Assembly: GCA_900319635.1 (NCBI GenBank)
Contig: ONPF01000003.1
Coordinates: 62,001 to 126,000 of the forward strand
Source of the DNA: an uncultured Eubacteriales bacterium
Lineage (GTDB): Bacteria; Bacillota; Clostridia; Oscillospirales; Oscillospiraceae
Direction: 5' to 3'
Length of the DNA: 64,000 nucleotides
Shown here: in pieces, positions 1 through 9,222 of the stretch
Layout: each line of letters starts with the position of its first letter
Numbering within the stretch: position 1 is the stretch's first letter
Made by a program: the position numbers and the translations under genes
The notes under the pieces: generated by a model
Database searches by the model: none
What the model was told of the DNA's origin: nothing
The model's input: only the letters and a program-made list of their open reading frames with translations

Positions 1-1
1 C

Positions 2-1795
2 TGCCATCTGATCGGCTTTGTGGGGATGGACAACACCGGCCTGGAGGGGATCGAGGCGCGCTATGACAGCGCCCTCACAGGCAGCGCCGGCCGCACCGTG
101 CGCGCCACCAACGCCTACGGGACGGAGCTGCTGTTCTCGGAGTATGAGCAGTTCCAGCCGGGGGAGGACGGCTACGATATCGTCACCACCCTGGACGCCG
201 CGATCCAGTACATGATCGAGAAGCACCTGGAGCAGGCCATTGCGGATTTTGACATTCAAAACGGCGCGGGGGCCATCTGCATGGACGTGAACACCGGCGC
301 GATCCTGGCCATGGTGTCCCTGGACGGCTACGATCTCAACGCCTTCCTGGACGTGAGCGACGAGGCGCAGGCTTTCATCGACGCCGCGGATTCGGAGGAA
401 GAGGCCCAGCGGCGGCTGGACGAAGCCCGGGCCCGCCAATGGCGCAACAAGGCCCTCTCCGACACCTACGAGCCCGGCTCTACCTTCAAGATCATCACCC
501 TCTCCATGGCTTTGGAGGAGGGCGCGGTGACGCCGGCAAGCAGCTTCTACTGCGGGGGAAGCGTAACCGTCAAGGGGCGCACCAGCCCCATCCGCTGCTG
601 GAAAAGCGGCGGCCACGGTTCCCAGAATCTGACCCAGGCGGTGCAGCACTCCTGCAACGCGGCCTTTGTGAATATCGGCCTGCGTGTCGGCGCGGAGCGC
701 TTCTATGACTACTGCGAGGCCTTTGGCTTTTTGGAGCGCAGCGGGGATCCGGACGCGAATCTGACAGCGGTCACCGGCATTGACCTCTCGGGCGAGAGCG
801 GCAGCATCTGGTGGAGCGAGAACGTGTTCTGCTCCGAACGAAACCAGTCTCAGCTGGCGGCGGCCTCCTTCGGCCAGACCTTTACCATCACGCCCCTGCA
901 GCTCATCACCGCGGTCTCCGCCTGCGTCAACGGCGGGCGGCTGATGCAGCCCTACGTGGTGCGGCAGATGCTCCGGCCGGACGGCTCTGTTGCCTGGGAG
1001 CGGGAGCCCACCCTGGTGCGCCAGGTGATTTCCCCCGAGACCAGCGCCCAGGTGCGCGGCATCCTGGAGCAGGTGGTGGGCGACCCCAAGGAGGGCACCG
1101 GGCGCAACGCCGCTGTGGCGGGCTACCGCATCGGCGGCAAGACCGGCACCAGCGAAAAGGTCAGCCTGGAGGCGCAGACCGGCCAGAAAGAATACATCGT
1201 CTCCTTCATCGGCTTTGCCCCGGCGGACGATCCGCAGATCGCCCTGCTGGTATTTCTGGACACCCCATCCGATAAGTCCGGAATCTACATCAGCGGCGGC
1301 CAGATGGCGGCGCCGGTTGTGGGCAACATGCTGGCGGACATCCTGCCCTACCTGGGGGTGGAGCCTGAAGAGGATACGGAGCGGGAATCCGCGGTGGTGC
1401 CGGAGCTCACCGGGCGGGAGCTGACCGAGGCGGCCTCGCTGCTGCAGAAGGAGGGGCTCCGGATGCGCACGGTGGGGGAGGGCGACACGGTGAGCGCCCA
1501 GCTTCCCCGCAGCGGCCGGCGCATTGCCCTGGACAGCCAGGTGATCCTCTACCTGGGGGCGGAACCCTCGGGGGAGACGCAGACCGTGCCGGATCTCAGC
1601 GGCATGAGCCTGGAGCAGGCGCGGGATGTTCTTGCGGAAAGAGGGCTGTTCCTGCGCAGCCGAAGCCCCCTTGGGCAGGGAGACCGGAGAACGGTGGCCT
1701 ATCAGAGCGTGCCGGCCGGTACGCTGCTGCAGCAGGGGGAGATCGTGACCGTGACCCTGATCAGCGCGGACGATTCGATTTTAGGAAAGTATTGA
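2..1795 (+). CDS. Class B penicillin-binding protein with two PASTA domains (SpoVD/FtsI type), 5' end cut off
   Basis: Peptidoglycan transpeptidase that cross-links septal or spore cortex wall. The reading frame is open from base 2, so the gene begins before the window; the membrane anchor and part of the pedestal domain are missing. The transpeptidase triad is complete: SxxK (STFK, bases 479-490), SxN (SCN, about 650-658) and KTG (about 1139-1147). Two PASTA repeats follow (about 1394-1570 and 1580-1780), each with the usual VP-L-G start. Downstream murE begins 9 bases after the stop, and the FtsW/SpoVE partner is in the same cluster. B. subtilis SpoVD carries one PASTA domain, so division FtsI and sporulation SpoVD cannot be told apart by sequence alone. 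Confidence 0.93.
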   Translation, partial: CHLIGFVGMDNTGLEGIEARYDSALTGSAGRTVRATNAYGTELLFSEYEQFQPGEDGYDIVTTLDAAIQYMIEKHLEQAIADFDIQNGAGAICMDVNTGAILAMVSLDGYDLNAFLDVSDEAQAFIDAADSEEEAQRRLDEARARQWRNKALSDTYEPGSTFKIITLSMALEEGAVTPASSFYCGGSVTVKGRTSPIRCWKSGGHGSQNLTQAVQHSCNAAFVNIGLRVGAERFYDYCEAFGFLERSGDPDANLTAVTGIDLSGESGSIWWSENVFCSERNQSQLAAASFGQTFTITPLQLITAVSACVNGGRLMQPYVVRQMLRPDGSVAWEREPTLVRQVISPETSAQVRGILEQVVGDPKEGTGRNAAVAGYRIGGKTGTSEKVSLEAQTGQKEYIVSFIGFAPADDPQIALLVFLDTPSDKSGIYISGGQMAAPVVGNMLADILPYLGVEPEEDTERESAVVPELTGRELTEAASLLQKEGLRMRTVGEGDTVSAQLPRSGRRIALDSQVILYLGAEPSGETQTVPDLSGMSLEQARDVLAERGLFLRSRSPLGQGDRRTVAYQSVPAGTLLQQGEIVTVTLISADDSILGKY

Positions 1796-1804
1796 GGATA
1801 CAAC

Positions 1805-3253
1805 ATGAAACTGAAGGAGCTTCTTTCTCATATTCGGGTGCTGCAGATGACGGCGGATCCGGAGCTGGAGATCGGCGGCGTGAGCTACGATTCCCGCCAG
1901 ACCCAGCCGGGGGATCTCTTCGTGGCGGTGCGGGGCTTTGAGTCCGACGGCCACCGCTTCATTCCCAAGGCGATGGAGCGAGGCGCCGCGGCGGTGCTCT
2001 GCGAGACGCCGCCGGAGGACGGAACACCCTTCGTGCAGACGGACGACTGCCGCCTGGGGCTCGCCCTGGCCAGCCGGGACTTCTTCGGCAATCCCGCCGG
2101 GGAGATGAAGCTGATCGGCATCACCGGCACCAGCGGCAAGACCACCTCCTCTTACCTGCTCAAGCATCTGCTGGAGAGCAAGCTGGACGCCAAGGTGGGC
2201 CTCATCGGCACCAACGGCAACTGGATCGGAGACGAGTTCCTGCACACGGAGCACACCACCCCCGAGAGCTATGAGCTGCACCGGCTCTTCCGCCGGATGG
2301 CGGACGCGGGCTGCACCCATGTGGTGATGGAGGTCTCCTCCCACTCTCTGACGCTGGAGCGGGTGGCAGGTATTACCTTCGATGTGGGCGTGTACACCAA
2401 TCTGAGCCAGGATCACCTGGATTTTCACAAGGACATGGAGGATTACGCCGCGGCCAAGCGGAAGCTCTTTAGCCAGTGCCGCGAGGGCTGGCTGAACGCG
2501 GACGACAGCTGGACGCCCTTTATGCTGGAGGGCGCCGCCTGCCCCTGCAGGACCTTCTCCGCCCAGAAAAATGACGCGGATCTGGTGGCAAAGGATATTC
2601 GCCTCAGCGCCTCCGGCGTGCGCTTCGCCGCTCTCAGCGGCGGGGAGCTTGCCATGACGCGGCTGAGCATCCCCGGCCTCTTTAATGTCTACAATGCCCT
2701 GGGCGTCATGGCGGTGGGGCTGTCTCTGGGTATCCCCCTTGCTGACTGCGCCGACGCCATGGGCAGCGCCAAAGGCGTGAAGGGGCGGATGGAGCTTGTC
2801 CCCTCCGACGGGGACTATGCCATCCTCATCGATTATGCCCACAAGCCGGACGCCCTGGAGAAGGCGCTGAAGACCCTGCGCCCGGTGACGAAGGGGCGGC
2901 TTATCGTCCTCTTCGGCTGCGGCGGCGACCGGGATCACTTGAAGCGCCCCATCATGGGCGCCATCGCCGCGGAGCTGGCGGATCTCTGCGTGGTCACCAG
3001 CGATAACCCCCGCACCGAGGATCCCCGGGCCATCATCGACGACATTCTGGAGGGCATGAAGGGAAGCCGCACCACCGTGCAGGTGATCCCCGACCGGGCC
3101 GAGGCCATTGCCTGGGTTCTTGACAAAGCACAGTCCGGTGATGTAATATTGCTTGCCGGCAAGGGACACGAGGACTACCAGGTGGTGGGGAAAGAGAAAC
3201 ACCACATGGACGAGCGGGAGATCGTGGCCGAAGTGCTTGCTGCGCGGAAATAG
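1805..3253 (+). CDS. murE: UDP-MurNAc-tripeptide synthetase MurE (meso-DAP type)
   Basis: Cytoplasmic ATP-dependent ligase adding the third stem-peptide residue to UDP-MurNAc-L-Ala-D-Glu. At 482 residues it is full length. Visible Mur ligase features: P-loop GITGTSGKTT at about residues 105-114, the TTPE and MEVSSHSL segments, the DYAHKPDAL segment, and FGCGGDRD followed by SDNPRTEDP near residue 400. DNPR is the known meso-diaminopimelate specificity signature, so a DAP-type wall is predicted. The start is 9 bases after the penicillin-binding protein stop. The usual next gene, murF, is missing; mraY follows directly. Confidence 0.96.
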   Translation: MKLKELLSHIRVLQMTADPELEIGGVSYDSRQTQPGDLFVAVRGFESDGHRFIPKAMERGAAAVLCETPPEDGTPFVQTDDCRLGLALASRDFFGNPAGEMKLIGITGTSGKTTSSYLLKHLLESKLDAKVGLIGTNGNWIGDEFLHTEHTTPESYELHRLFRRMADAGCTHVVMEVSSHSLTLERVAGITFDVGVYTNLSQDHLDFHKDMEDYAAAKRKLFSQCREGWLNADDSWTPFMLEGAACPCRTFSAQKNDADLVAKDIRLSASGVRFAALSGGELAMTRLSIPGLFNVYNALGVMAVGLSLGIPLADCADAMGSAKGVKGRMELVPSDGDYAILIDYAHKPDALEKALKTLRPVTKGRLIVLFGCGGDRDHLKRPIMGAIAAELADLCVVTSDNPRTEDPRAIIDDILEGMKGSRTTVQVIPDRAEAIAWVLDKAQSGDVILLAGKGHEDYQVVGKEKHHMDEREIVAEVLAARK

Positions 3254-3275
3254 AGATTTTGAGGGGAGACCCGTT

Positions 3276-4289
3276 ATGACGATAAAGCTGATTTCGGCCT
3301 TTGTTCTGGCCTTTCTGTTTGCCACGGCCTTCGGTAAGTTCTATATCCCCTGGCTGCGGAAGCAGAAGGCGGGACAGCAGATCAAGGAGATCGGACCCAA
3401 GTGGCACATGACCAAGAGCGGCACGCCCACCATGGGCGGCGTCATGTTCATCCTGGCGGTAGCCTTCGTGTGCCTGACCCTGGGCTTTGAGGGTATGCTG
3501 CATGGGGACTTTACCCATATCTTCGTGCTGCTCTTTGCCCTGGTCTTCGGCGCCATCGGCTTTCTGGACGACTGGGAGAAAATCAAGAAAAAGCAGAACC
3601 TGGGGCTCAGTGCCAAGAGCAAGTTCCTGCTGCAGCTGGTAGCGGCGCTGGTGTTCATTCTGCTCATGCGGCACATCAGCATCCTCAGCACCACCCATCT
3701 GTTCATTCCTTTTTGGCATAAAACCGTCCAGGTGCCGGAGTGGCTGTATATTCTCTTTGCTTCCTTCGTCATCGTGGGCACGGTGAACGCCGTGAACCTC
3801 ACCGACGGGCTGGACGGGCTGGCCTCCGGTACCTCGCTGCCGGTCAGCCTCTTCTTTGCCGCGATCACCTTCGTGTGGGGAGAGAAGTACCTGGAGCTGG
3901 GGCTCTTCGCCTCCGCCCTGGCCGGCGGCCTGCTGGGCTTTCTGGTGTATAACTTCCACCCGGCCAAGGTCTTTATGGGCGATACCGGCTCCCTCTTCCT
4001 GGGCGGCGCCATCGCGGCGCTGGCCTTTGCCTACGACATGCCTTTGATCCTGGTGACGCTGGGCATCGTTTACATCATCGAGACCCTGTCCGACATCATT
4101 CAGGTGGGCTACTTCAAGCTCAGTCACGGCAAGCGGGTCTTTCGCATGGCACCCTTCCACCACCATCTGGAAATGGGCGGCTGGACGGGCAAAAAGTGGA
4201 AAGAGGTCGAGATTTTTTGCCTCTTTTCCGGCATATCCCTGCTCTTTGCGATCATATCCTTTATAGGGGCGTTTCATCGCGCCCTGTAA
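3276..4289 (+). CDS. mraY: Phospho-MurNAc-pentapeptide transferase MraY
   Basis: Polytopic membrane enzyme that makes lipid I from UDP-MurNAc-pentapeptide and undecaprenyl phosphate. 337 residues. Signature segments are present: FLDDW (catalytic Asp pair), NAVNLTDGLDGLA, FMGDTGSLFLGG and the APFHHHLE loop. I chose the ATG at 3276 because GAGGGGAGA lies just upstream and the protein then begins with a hydrophobic helix as in homologues; the frame is open further upstream but that part overlaps murE. It lies 22 bases after murE and 28 bases before ftsW. Confidence 0.96.
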   Translation: MTIKLISAFVLAFLFATAFGKFYIPWLRKQKAGQQIKEIGPKWHMTKSGTPTMGGVMFILAVAFVCLTLGFEGMLHGDFTHIFVLLFALVFGAIGFLDDWEKIKKKQNLGLSAKSKFLLQLVAALVFILLMRHISILSTTHLFIPFWHKTVQVPEWLYILFASFVIVGTVNAVNLTDGLDGLASGTSLPVSLFFAAITFVWGEKYLELGLFASALAGGLLGFLVYNFHPAKVFMGDTGSLFLGGAIAALAFAYDMPLILVTLGIVYIIETLSDIIQVGYFKLSHGKRVFRMAPFHHHLEMGGWTGKKWKEVEIFCLFSGISLLFAIISFIGAFHRAL

Positions 4290-4317
4290 GGAGTTTTCGA
4301 GCCGGGGAGGTGGATGT

Positions 4318-5469
4318 ATGCGTGATGACAGCGCCCGCCTCGCCGGCTCTTCTCCTGCGTCGGTGAAAACGCGGCGCAGCTTTGACGGCAGCTTCTTTCT
4401 GATGGTGATGCTGCTGCTGACCGTCGGGGTGGTGATGGTGCTTTCGGCCAGCTTCCCACGGGCCTACTATGACCCCGGCCACATCACCGGCGGCAACGCC
4501 GTCTATTACTTCGTGCGGCAGCTGGTGTACGCCGTGCTGGGGCTGGGGCTGATGTGGCTTGCCTCCCGTCTGCCCATGGAGTTCTACCGCCGCTGGGCCT
4601 TTCCCTTCCTGGGGCTGACGCTGGCGCTGCTGGCGCTGGTGCCTCTCATCGGCGTGAAGGCCAACGGCTCCCGCCGCTGGCTGGGGGTGGGGAGCTTCAC
4701 GGTGCAGCCCTCGGAGCTGGCAAAGCTGGCTGTGATCCTGTGCTTTTCGGTGCTCATCTGCCGCTTCGGGGAGAAGATGAAAACCTTCCGGTACGGCATC
4801 CTGCCCTTCCTGGGCATCCTGGGGGCGATGGTGGGTCTGCTGATTCTGGAGCCCCACTTCTCCGCCTCGGTCATCCTGCTGCTCCTGGGCGGCGCCATGC
4901 TGTTTCTGGGCGGGGTGAAGCTGGGCTGGTTCGGCGCGGCGCTGGGCGGGCTCGGCGCGGGACTTGCCGTGCTGCTGACTTTTTTCCCCTATGCCTCCTC
5001 CCGCATCGTCACTTGGCGGGATCCCTTTTCCAGCTCCACCGACGAGGGCTATCAGATCGTCCAGAGCCTCTATTCCATCGGCTCCGGCGGCCTCAGCGGC
5101 CTGGGCCTGGGGGGCAGCAGACAAAAGTACCTGTATCTGCCGGAGGAGCACAACGACTTTATTTTTTCCGTCCTGTGCGAGGAGCTGGGCTTTTTGGGCG
5201 CTGCCCTGGTGCTGACGCTCTTCGCACTGCTGATCCTGCGGGGCTATTGGATCGCCCTGCACTGCCGCCGCCGCTTTGACAGTCTGGTCTGCGCCGGCGT
5301 CACCACGCTGCTGGCCCTTCAGGTCTTCCTGAATGTGGCGGTGGTCACCAATCTGGTTCCCTGCACCGGCATCTCCCTCCCGTTTTTTAGCTACGGCGGC
5401 ACCGCCCTGCTGATCCAGCTGGGGGAGATGGGGATCGTCCTCAGTGCCAGCAGAGACCTCGTCCTATAG
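4318..5469 (+). CDS. ftsW: FtsW/SpoVE family lipid-II polymerase (SEDS protein)
   Basis: Membrane peptidoglycan glycosyltransferase that pairs with a class B PBP. 383 residues with about ten hydrophobic segments after a short cytoplasmic N-terminus. Family segments visible: NGSRRWLGVG followed by QPSELAKLA (about residues 118-140), and a C-terminal SLPFFSYGGTALL. RBS GGGGAGG lies before the ATG at 4318. The pairing with a SpoVD-like PBP in the same cluster is also seen for spoVD/spoVE, so this may be the sporulation paralogue rather than vegetative FtsW; the window has no second copy to compare. Confidence 0.93.
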   Translation: MRDDSARLAGSSPASVKTRRSFDGSFFLMVMLLLTVGVVMVLSASFPRAYYDPGHITGGNAVYYFVRQLVYAVLGLGLMWLASRLPMEFYRRWAFPFLGLTLALLALVPLIGVKANGSRRWLGVGSFTVQPSELAKLAVILCFSVLICRFGEKMKTFRYGILPFLGILGAMVGLLILEPHFSASVILLLLGGAMLFLGGVKLGWFGAALGGLGAGLAVLLTFFPYASSRIVTWRDPFSSSTDEGYQIVQSLYSIGSGGLSGLGLGGSRQKYLYLPEEHNDFIFSVLCEELGFLGAALVLTLFALLILRGYWIALHCRRRFDSLVCAGVTTLLALQVFLNVAVVTNLVPCTGISLPFFSYGGTALLIQLGEMGIVLSASRDLVL

Positions 5470-5787
5470 GCAATTGCGAAACTCGTTTCGCAATTGAAAA
5501 CTCGCGCTTGCGTCAGAAGAAGCTCGCGGCGCTCCGTTTCCGTCAGGTATGACGAAAACTGCGCTCTGCTCCCTCCTTCTTCCTTACCAAAATCAAAGCC
5601 AAAGGCGAAAGCGAAATGTAGTGAGTTTCGTTTGACGACGGCGCGAGGCCTCGCACAGCTCGGCTCAGGGTGTTTTTGAGGCGGCAAAGCTGCCTCAAAA
5701 ACGGATTGAAAATCCCTCCGGGGTATTCATTTAAGCATGGCTGCGACTTTCGTTTTCGACCAGTCCTATGATACAAAGGAGAAAGAG
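5470..5787. other. Non-coding, palindrome-rich stretch inside the division cluster
   Basis: 318 bases between ftsW and murG without a convincing gene. It is visibly less GC-rich than the flanks and packed with inverted repeats: 11-bp perfect arms at 5471-5481 and 5486-5496 (loop CTCG), the 12-bp palindrome GCGAGGCCTCGC at 5643-5654, and 11-bp arms at 5672-5682 and 5692-5702. None is followed by a T-run, so they are poor terminators. TATGAT at 5767-5772 might be a -10 for murG, but no good -35 is seen. It could be an intergenic repeat element or MITE-like remnant, or a structured leader of murG. Confidence 0.6.
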
Positions 5788-6909
5788 ATGCGATTTGTTT
5801 TGACCTGCGGCGGTACCGCCGGACATGTGAATCCCGCTCTGGCGGTGGCCGGACGGCTGCGGGAGCTGATGCCCGAGAGCGAGTTTCTGTTCCTCGGCGC
5901 GGAGGGGAAGATGGAGATGGATCTGGTACCCCGGGCGGGCTACGAGATCCGCGGACTCAAAATCACCAATATCAGCCGGGAGCGTTCCCTCTCCGGGATG
6001 CTGCACAATGTGGAGACCGTGAAAAACGTGCTGGCCTCGGAGCGCGCGGCCAAAAAGATCCTGAAGGACTTTCGGCCGGACGCTGTGATCGGCACCGGCG
6101 GCTATGTGTGCTATCCGGTGCTGACGGCAGCTGTGAAGCTGCACATTCCCACGCTGGTGCATGAGTCCAACGCCCTCCCCGGCCTCACCACCCGGATGCT
6201 GGCCGATAAGGTGGACGCCATTCTGGTGGGCTTTGAGGAGAGCCGGCAGCATTACCCCGATCCGGAGAAGGTCACCGTCACGGGAACGCCGGTGCGGGGG
6301 GAGTTTGCCCGCTATACCAAGGACAGCGCCAAGGCGGAGCTGGGGCTGGATCCCCATTTGCCGCTGGTGGTCTCGGTCTGGGGCTCCCTGGGCTCGGGGC
6401 ACATGAACGGCATCCTCACCCAGATGCTGCCCAAGATGAAGGGGCAGGGGCGCTATCGCCTGATCCACTCCGTGGGCAGCCGGGATTATAAGGACTTTCA
6501 GGCAACCCTTGCCCAGCAAAAGCTGGATCCCGCGGACTGCAACGTGGACACGCGGGAGTACATCTTCGACATGCCCCGGGTCATGGCTGCGGCGGATCTG
6601 ATCCTCTGCCGGGCCGGCGCTTCCACCCTTGCGGAGCTGACCTATATGGGAAAGCCGGTGGTGATCGTCCCGTCCCCCAATGTGACGGACAATCACCAGG
6701 AGAAGAACGCCCGGGTGCTGGAGCGAGCCGGCGGCGCAAAGGTCTTTCTGGAGGGCGAGTTCGACGCGGACTCCCTTCTTGCGGAGATTGAACGGCTGCT
6801 GCAGAGCCCCGAGGAGCTGGCGGCCATGTCAAAGGCCATGGCGGCGCTCTCCGTGCCCGACGCCACAGACAAGATGGTTGACAAGGTGCTGAATCTGATC
6901 CGGAAGTGA
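5788..6909 (+). CDS. murG: MurG, UDP-GlcNAc:lipid I N-acetylglucosaminyltransferase
   Basis: Peripheral membrane GT28 enzyme that adds GlcNAc to lipid I to make lipid II. 373 residues. Contains the GGTAGHVNPALAV donor loop at the N-terminus and the C-terminal GASTLAELTYMGKP motif that binds the nucleotide sugar. An in-frame upstream extension of 17 codons exists, but AAAGGAGAAAGAG directly precedes the ATG at 5788 and homologues start at the Rossmann strand (MRFVLTCGG). It is followed after 86 bases by murA. Confidence 0.95.
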   Translation: MRFVLTCGGTAGHVNPALAVAGRLRELMPESEFLFLGAEGKMEMDLVPRAGYEIRGLKITNISRERSLSGMLHNVETVKNVLASERAAKKILKDFRPDAVIGTGGYVCYPVLTAAVKLHIPTLVHESNALPGLTTRMLADKVDAILVGFEESRQHYPDPEKVTVTGTPVRGEFARYTKDSAKAELGLDPHLPLVVSVWGSLGSGHMNGILTQMLPKMKGQGRYRLIHSVGSRDYKDFQATLAQQKLDPADCNVDTREYIFDMPRVMAAADLILCRAGASTLAELTYMGKPVVIVPSPNVTDNHQEKNARVLERAGGAKVFLEGEFDADSLLAEIERLLQSPEELAAMSKAMAALSVPDATDKMVDKVLNLIRK

Positions 6910-6995
6910 ACTGCGCCCGCTTCTCTCTGCTGCTTTTCACGCTTATTTCCCCCAGTGCATAGGATGGGCTGATTCTGTGCACGGGGGGTATTTTT

Positions 6996-8285
6996 ATGGA
7001 CATTTGGCGGATCCGGGGCGGAAAGCGGCTGGAGGGGGAGTACCGGGTGCAGGGCTCCAAAAACGCCAGTCTCCCGATCCTGGCGGCCTGCCTGCTGTGC
7101 CCGGGAACGGTGGAGCTGCGGCGGGTACCGCGGCTGCGGGATGTGGACGCGGCGCTGGAGATCCTGGAGCATCTGGGCTGCCGGGTGCGGCGGGAGGGGG
7201 ACCGGGTGTACATAGACGCCTCCGGTGTCAGCAGCTGTGAGATCCCACACGCCCTCATGGAGCGGATGCGCTCCTCGGTGATCTTCATGGGGGCGCTGCT
7301 GAGCCGCTGCGGCGAAGCTCATCTGAGCCTCCCCGGCGGCTGCCAGCTGGGAAAGCGCCCCATCGACCTGCATCTCATGGCGCTGCGGACGCTGGGGGCC
7401 CAGATCGAGGAGACTGAGGGGGAGATCCGCTGCCGCCCGGCAGCACTCCGGGGCGGGACGATCCTGCTGCCCTTTCCCAGCGTGGGGGCCACCGAGAACG
7501 CCATGCTGGCCGCCTGCGCCGCGAGAGGGGAGACGGTGATCCGCGGCGCCGCCCGGGAGCCGGAGATCACGGCGCTGCAGGACTTTTTGTGCAGCCTCGG
7601 CGCCCGGATTCGGGGCGCCGGGACGGACACGGTGCGCGTCCTGGGCTTCACGCCCCGGCGCAGGGCGCGCTTCGTGATCCCGGCGGATCGGATCACAGCG
7701 GCGACTTTCGCCTGCGCCTGTGCCGGCTGCGGCGGAAAAATCAGTCTCACAGGCTGCGATCCGAGGCATTTTTCTACGGTTCTCTACTTCCTAAATCAGG
7801 CAGGCTGTGCTATAATACAAAAAAATGACCGGGTGACGGTCTCGTCCGCCGGACGGCTGCGAGCGGTGGGCCCGGTGATCACCGCGCCTTATCCCGGCTT
7901 TCCCACCGACGCGCAGCCCCTGCTGATGGCGGCGCTGCTGCGGGCGGAGGGGGAGAGCCTGTTTACGGAGAACATCTTCGAATGCCGCTACCGGCAGGTA
8001 CCGGCTCTGCGGAAGCTGGGCGGTTCGATTTGCGTCAGCGGGCGAGAGGCGCGGGTGCGCGGGGTGGAACGGCTCCACGGCGCTGCGGTAGACGCAACGG
8101 ATCTGCGGGGCGGCGCCTCCATGATCTTGGCCGGCCTTGCCGCCGAGGGGGAGACTCTGGTGCGGGATCTGGGTCACGTCACCCGCGGGTACGAAAACTT
8201 TGACAGCTGCCTCCGAAGCCTGGGAGCGGAGCTTTATTTGACGCACGAAGGAGAAAACCATGGCCTTTCTTTTCAAGTCCCCTAA
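6996..8285 (+). CDS. murA: UDP-GlcNAc 1-carboxyvinyltransferase MurA
   Basis: First committed step of peptidoglycan synthesis: transfer of enolpyruvate from PEP to UDP-GlcNAc in the cytoplasm. 429 residues, typical length. The catalytic loop GGCQLGKRPIDLH is present with Cys near residue 116, the residue alkylated by fosfomycin in sensitive enzymes; a Cys rather than Asp predicts sensitivity of this copy. The N-terminal GSKNASLPILAA segment is also typical. The stop overlaps the next gene by 26 bases, implying co-translation. Position between murG and divIB is common in Bacillota. Confidence 0.93.
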   Translation: MDIWRIRGGKRLEGEYRVQGSKNASLPILAACLLCPGTVELRRVPRLRDVDAALEILEHLGCRVRREGDRVYIDASGVSSCEIPHALMERMRSSVIFMGALLSRCGEAHLSLPGGCQLGKRPIDLHLMALRTLGAQIEETEGEIRCRPAALRGGTILLPFPSVGATENAMLAACAARGETVIRGAAREPEITALQDFLCSLGARIRGAGTDTVRVLGFTPRRRARFVIPADRITAATFACACAGCGGKISLTGCDPRHFSTVLYFLNQAGCAIIQKNDRVTVSSAGRLRAVGPVITAPYPGFPTDAQPLLMAALLRAEGESLFTENIFECRYRQVPALRKLGGSICVSGREARVRGVERLHGAAVDATDLRGGASMILAGLAAEGETLVRDLGHVTRGYENFDSCLRSLGAELYLTHEGENHGLSFQVP

Positions 8286-9039
8286 AATACCCGAGGAGGA
8301 GCGCAGCGGCTATATGCGTGCCCGCCGCCGCGCCTTCAGCGGGCCGCTGATGTTCGTGGTGGTGGTCGTGGCCGCCATCTTTGTGATGAGCGTGTTCTTC
8401 CGCGTGGAGGTGATCGAGGTGGTGGGCAACTCCCACTATACCGCCGAGGAGATCATCCGCGCGGTGGATATCGAGGAGGGGGATAACCTCTTCTTCTTCG
8501 ACCGCTTCGCCGCCGTGGGCCGGGCCTTTTCCAAGCTCCCGTATATCGAGACGGTGACGGTGGAGCGGAGCCTGCCCAACAAGGTCGTCATCACCGTGGA
8601 GGAGACCACGGCGCTGGCCTATCTCCAGCTGGGTGAAGAAAAGTGGACGCTGGATCATAACTGCAAGGTGCTGGGCAAGGCCGCTGAGGGTGAGGAGGAG
8701 AGCCTGCTGCCGATAGTGGGTATGCACCCCGGCACCCTGATGATCGGGGAGATCATGGAGACCGAGGACGGGGATCCCGCTCCGGTGGAATATCTGGCGG
8801 AGGTGCTGGATCAGATCGAGGCCCGCGGGCTGACCGATCAGGTCACCCGGATCGACTTCTCGAATCCCGAAAGCCCCGAATTTGACTACGGCGGCCGCTT
8901 TACCGTGGTGCTTGGCAAACGGGAGAACGTGGAGCACAAGTTCGGTATGTTTGTTGCGGTGCTGGGCATGCTGAAAGAAGGCGACGTGGGCGTGATCGAC
9001 GTCTCCAACGGCACCACGGCGCATTTCAGCCCCAACTGA
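8260..9039 (+). CDS. ftsQ: Cell division protein DivIB/FtsQ
   Basis: Bitopic division protein that stabilises the septal FtsL/FtsB complex. 259 residues: a basic cytoplasmic start, one transmembrane helix at about residues 26-46, then a POTRA domain (VEVIEVVGNSHYTAEEI onward) and the FtsQ/DivIB beta domain (SLPNKVVITVEET). The ATG at 8260 lies inside the 3' end of murA behind GAAGGAGAAAACC. The stop is 183 bases before ftsZ, which has its own promoter in that gap. Confidence 0.9.
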   Translation: MAFLFKSPKIPEEERSGYMRARRRAFSGPLMFVVVVVAAIFVMSVFFRVEVIEVVGNSHYTAEEIIRAVDIEEGDNLFFFDRFAAVGRAFSKLPYIETVTVERSLPNKVVITVEETTALAYLQLGEEKWTLDHNCKVLGKAAEGEEESLLPIVGMHPGTLMIGEIMETEDGDPAPVEYLAEVLDQIEARGLTDQVTRIDFSNPESPEFDYGGRFTVVLGKRENVEHKFGMFVAVLGMLKEGDVGVIDVSNGTTAHFSPN

Positions 9040-9121
9040 AGAAAAAGATGGGCGTGCGGACAGCGATCCCTTAAGCGGCATGGCTCTGTGACAAATTGCT
9101 TACAAAAAAATAAAAAATCTA

Positions 9122-9148
9122 TTGACCATAGAGAAAATATGGTATAAT
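9122..9148 (+). promoter_or_regulatory. Sigma-A type promoter for ftsZ
   Basis: TTGACC at 9122-9127 and a perfect TATAAT at 9143-9148, separated by 15 bases, in an AT-rich patch between ftsQ and ftsZ. The spacer is two bases short of optimum, but both boxes are strong. It would let ftsZ be transcribed apart from the wall genes upstream. Confidence 0.7.
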
Positions 9149-9222
9149 ATAAGCAAGAGCATTGTGTCCTTGATTGCATCAGACCACAAGATACAGAGAT
9201 GAATATACAGGAGGCTATCATT

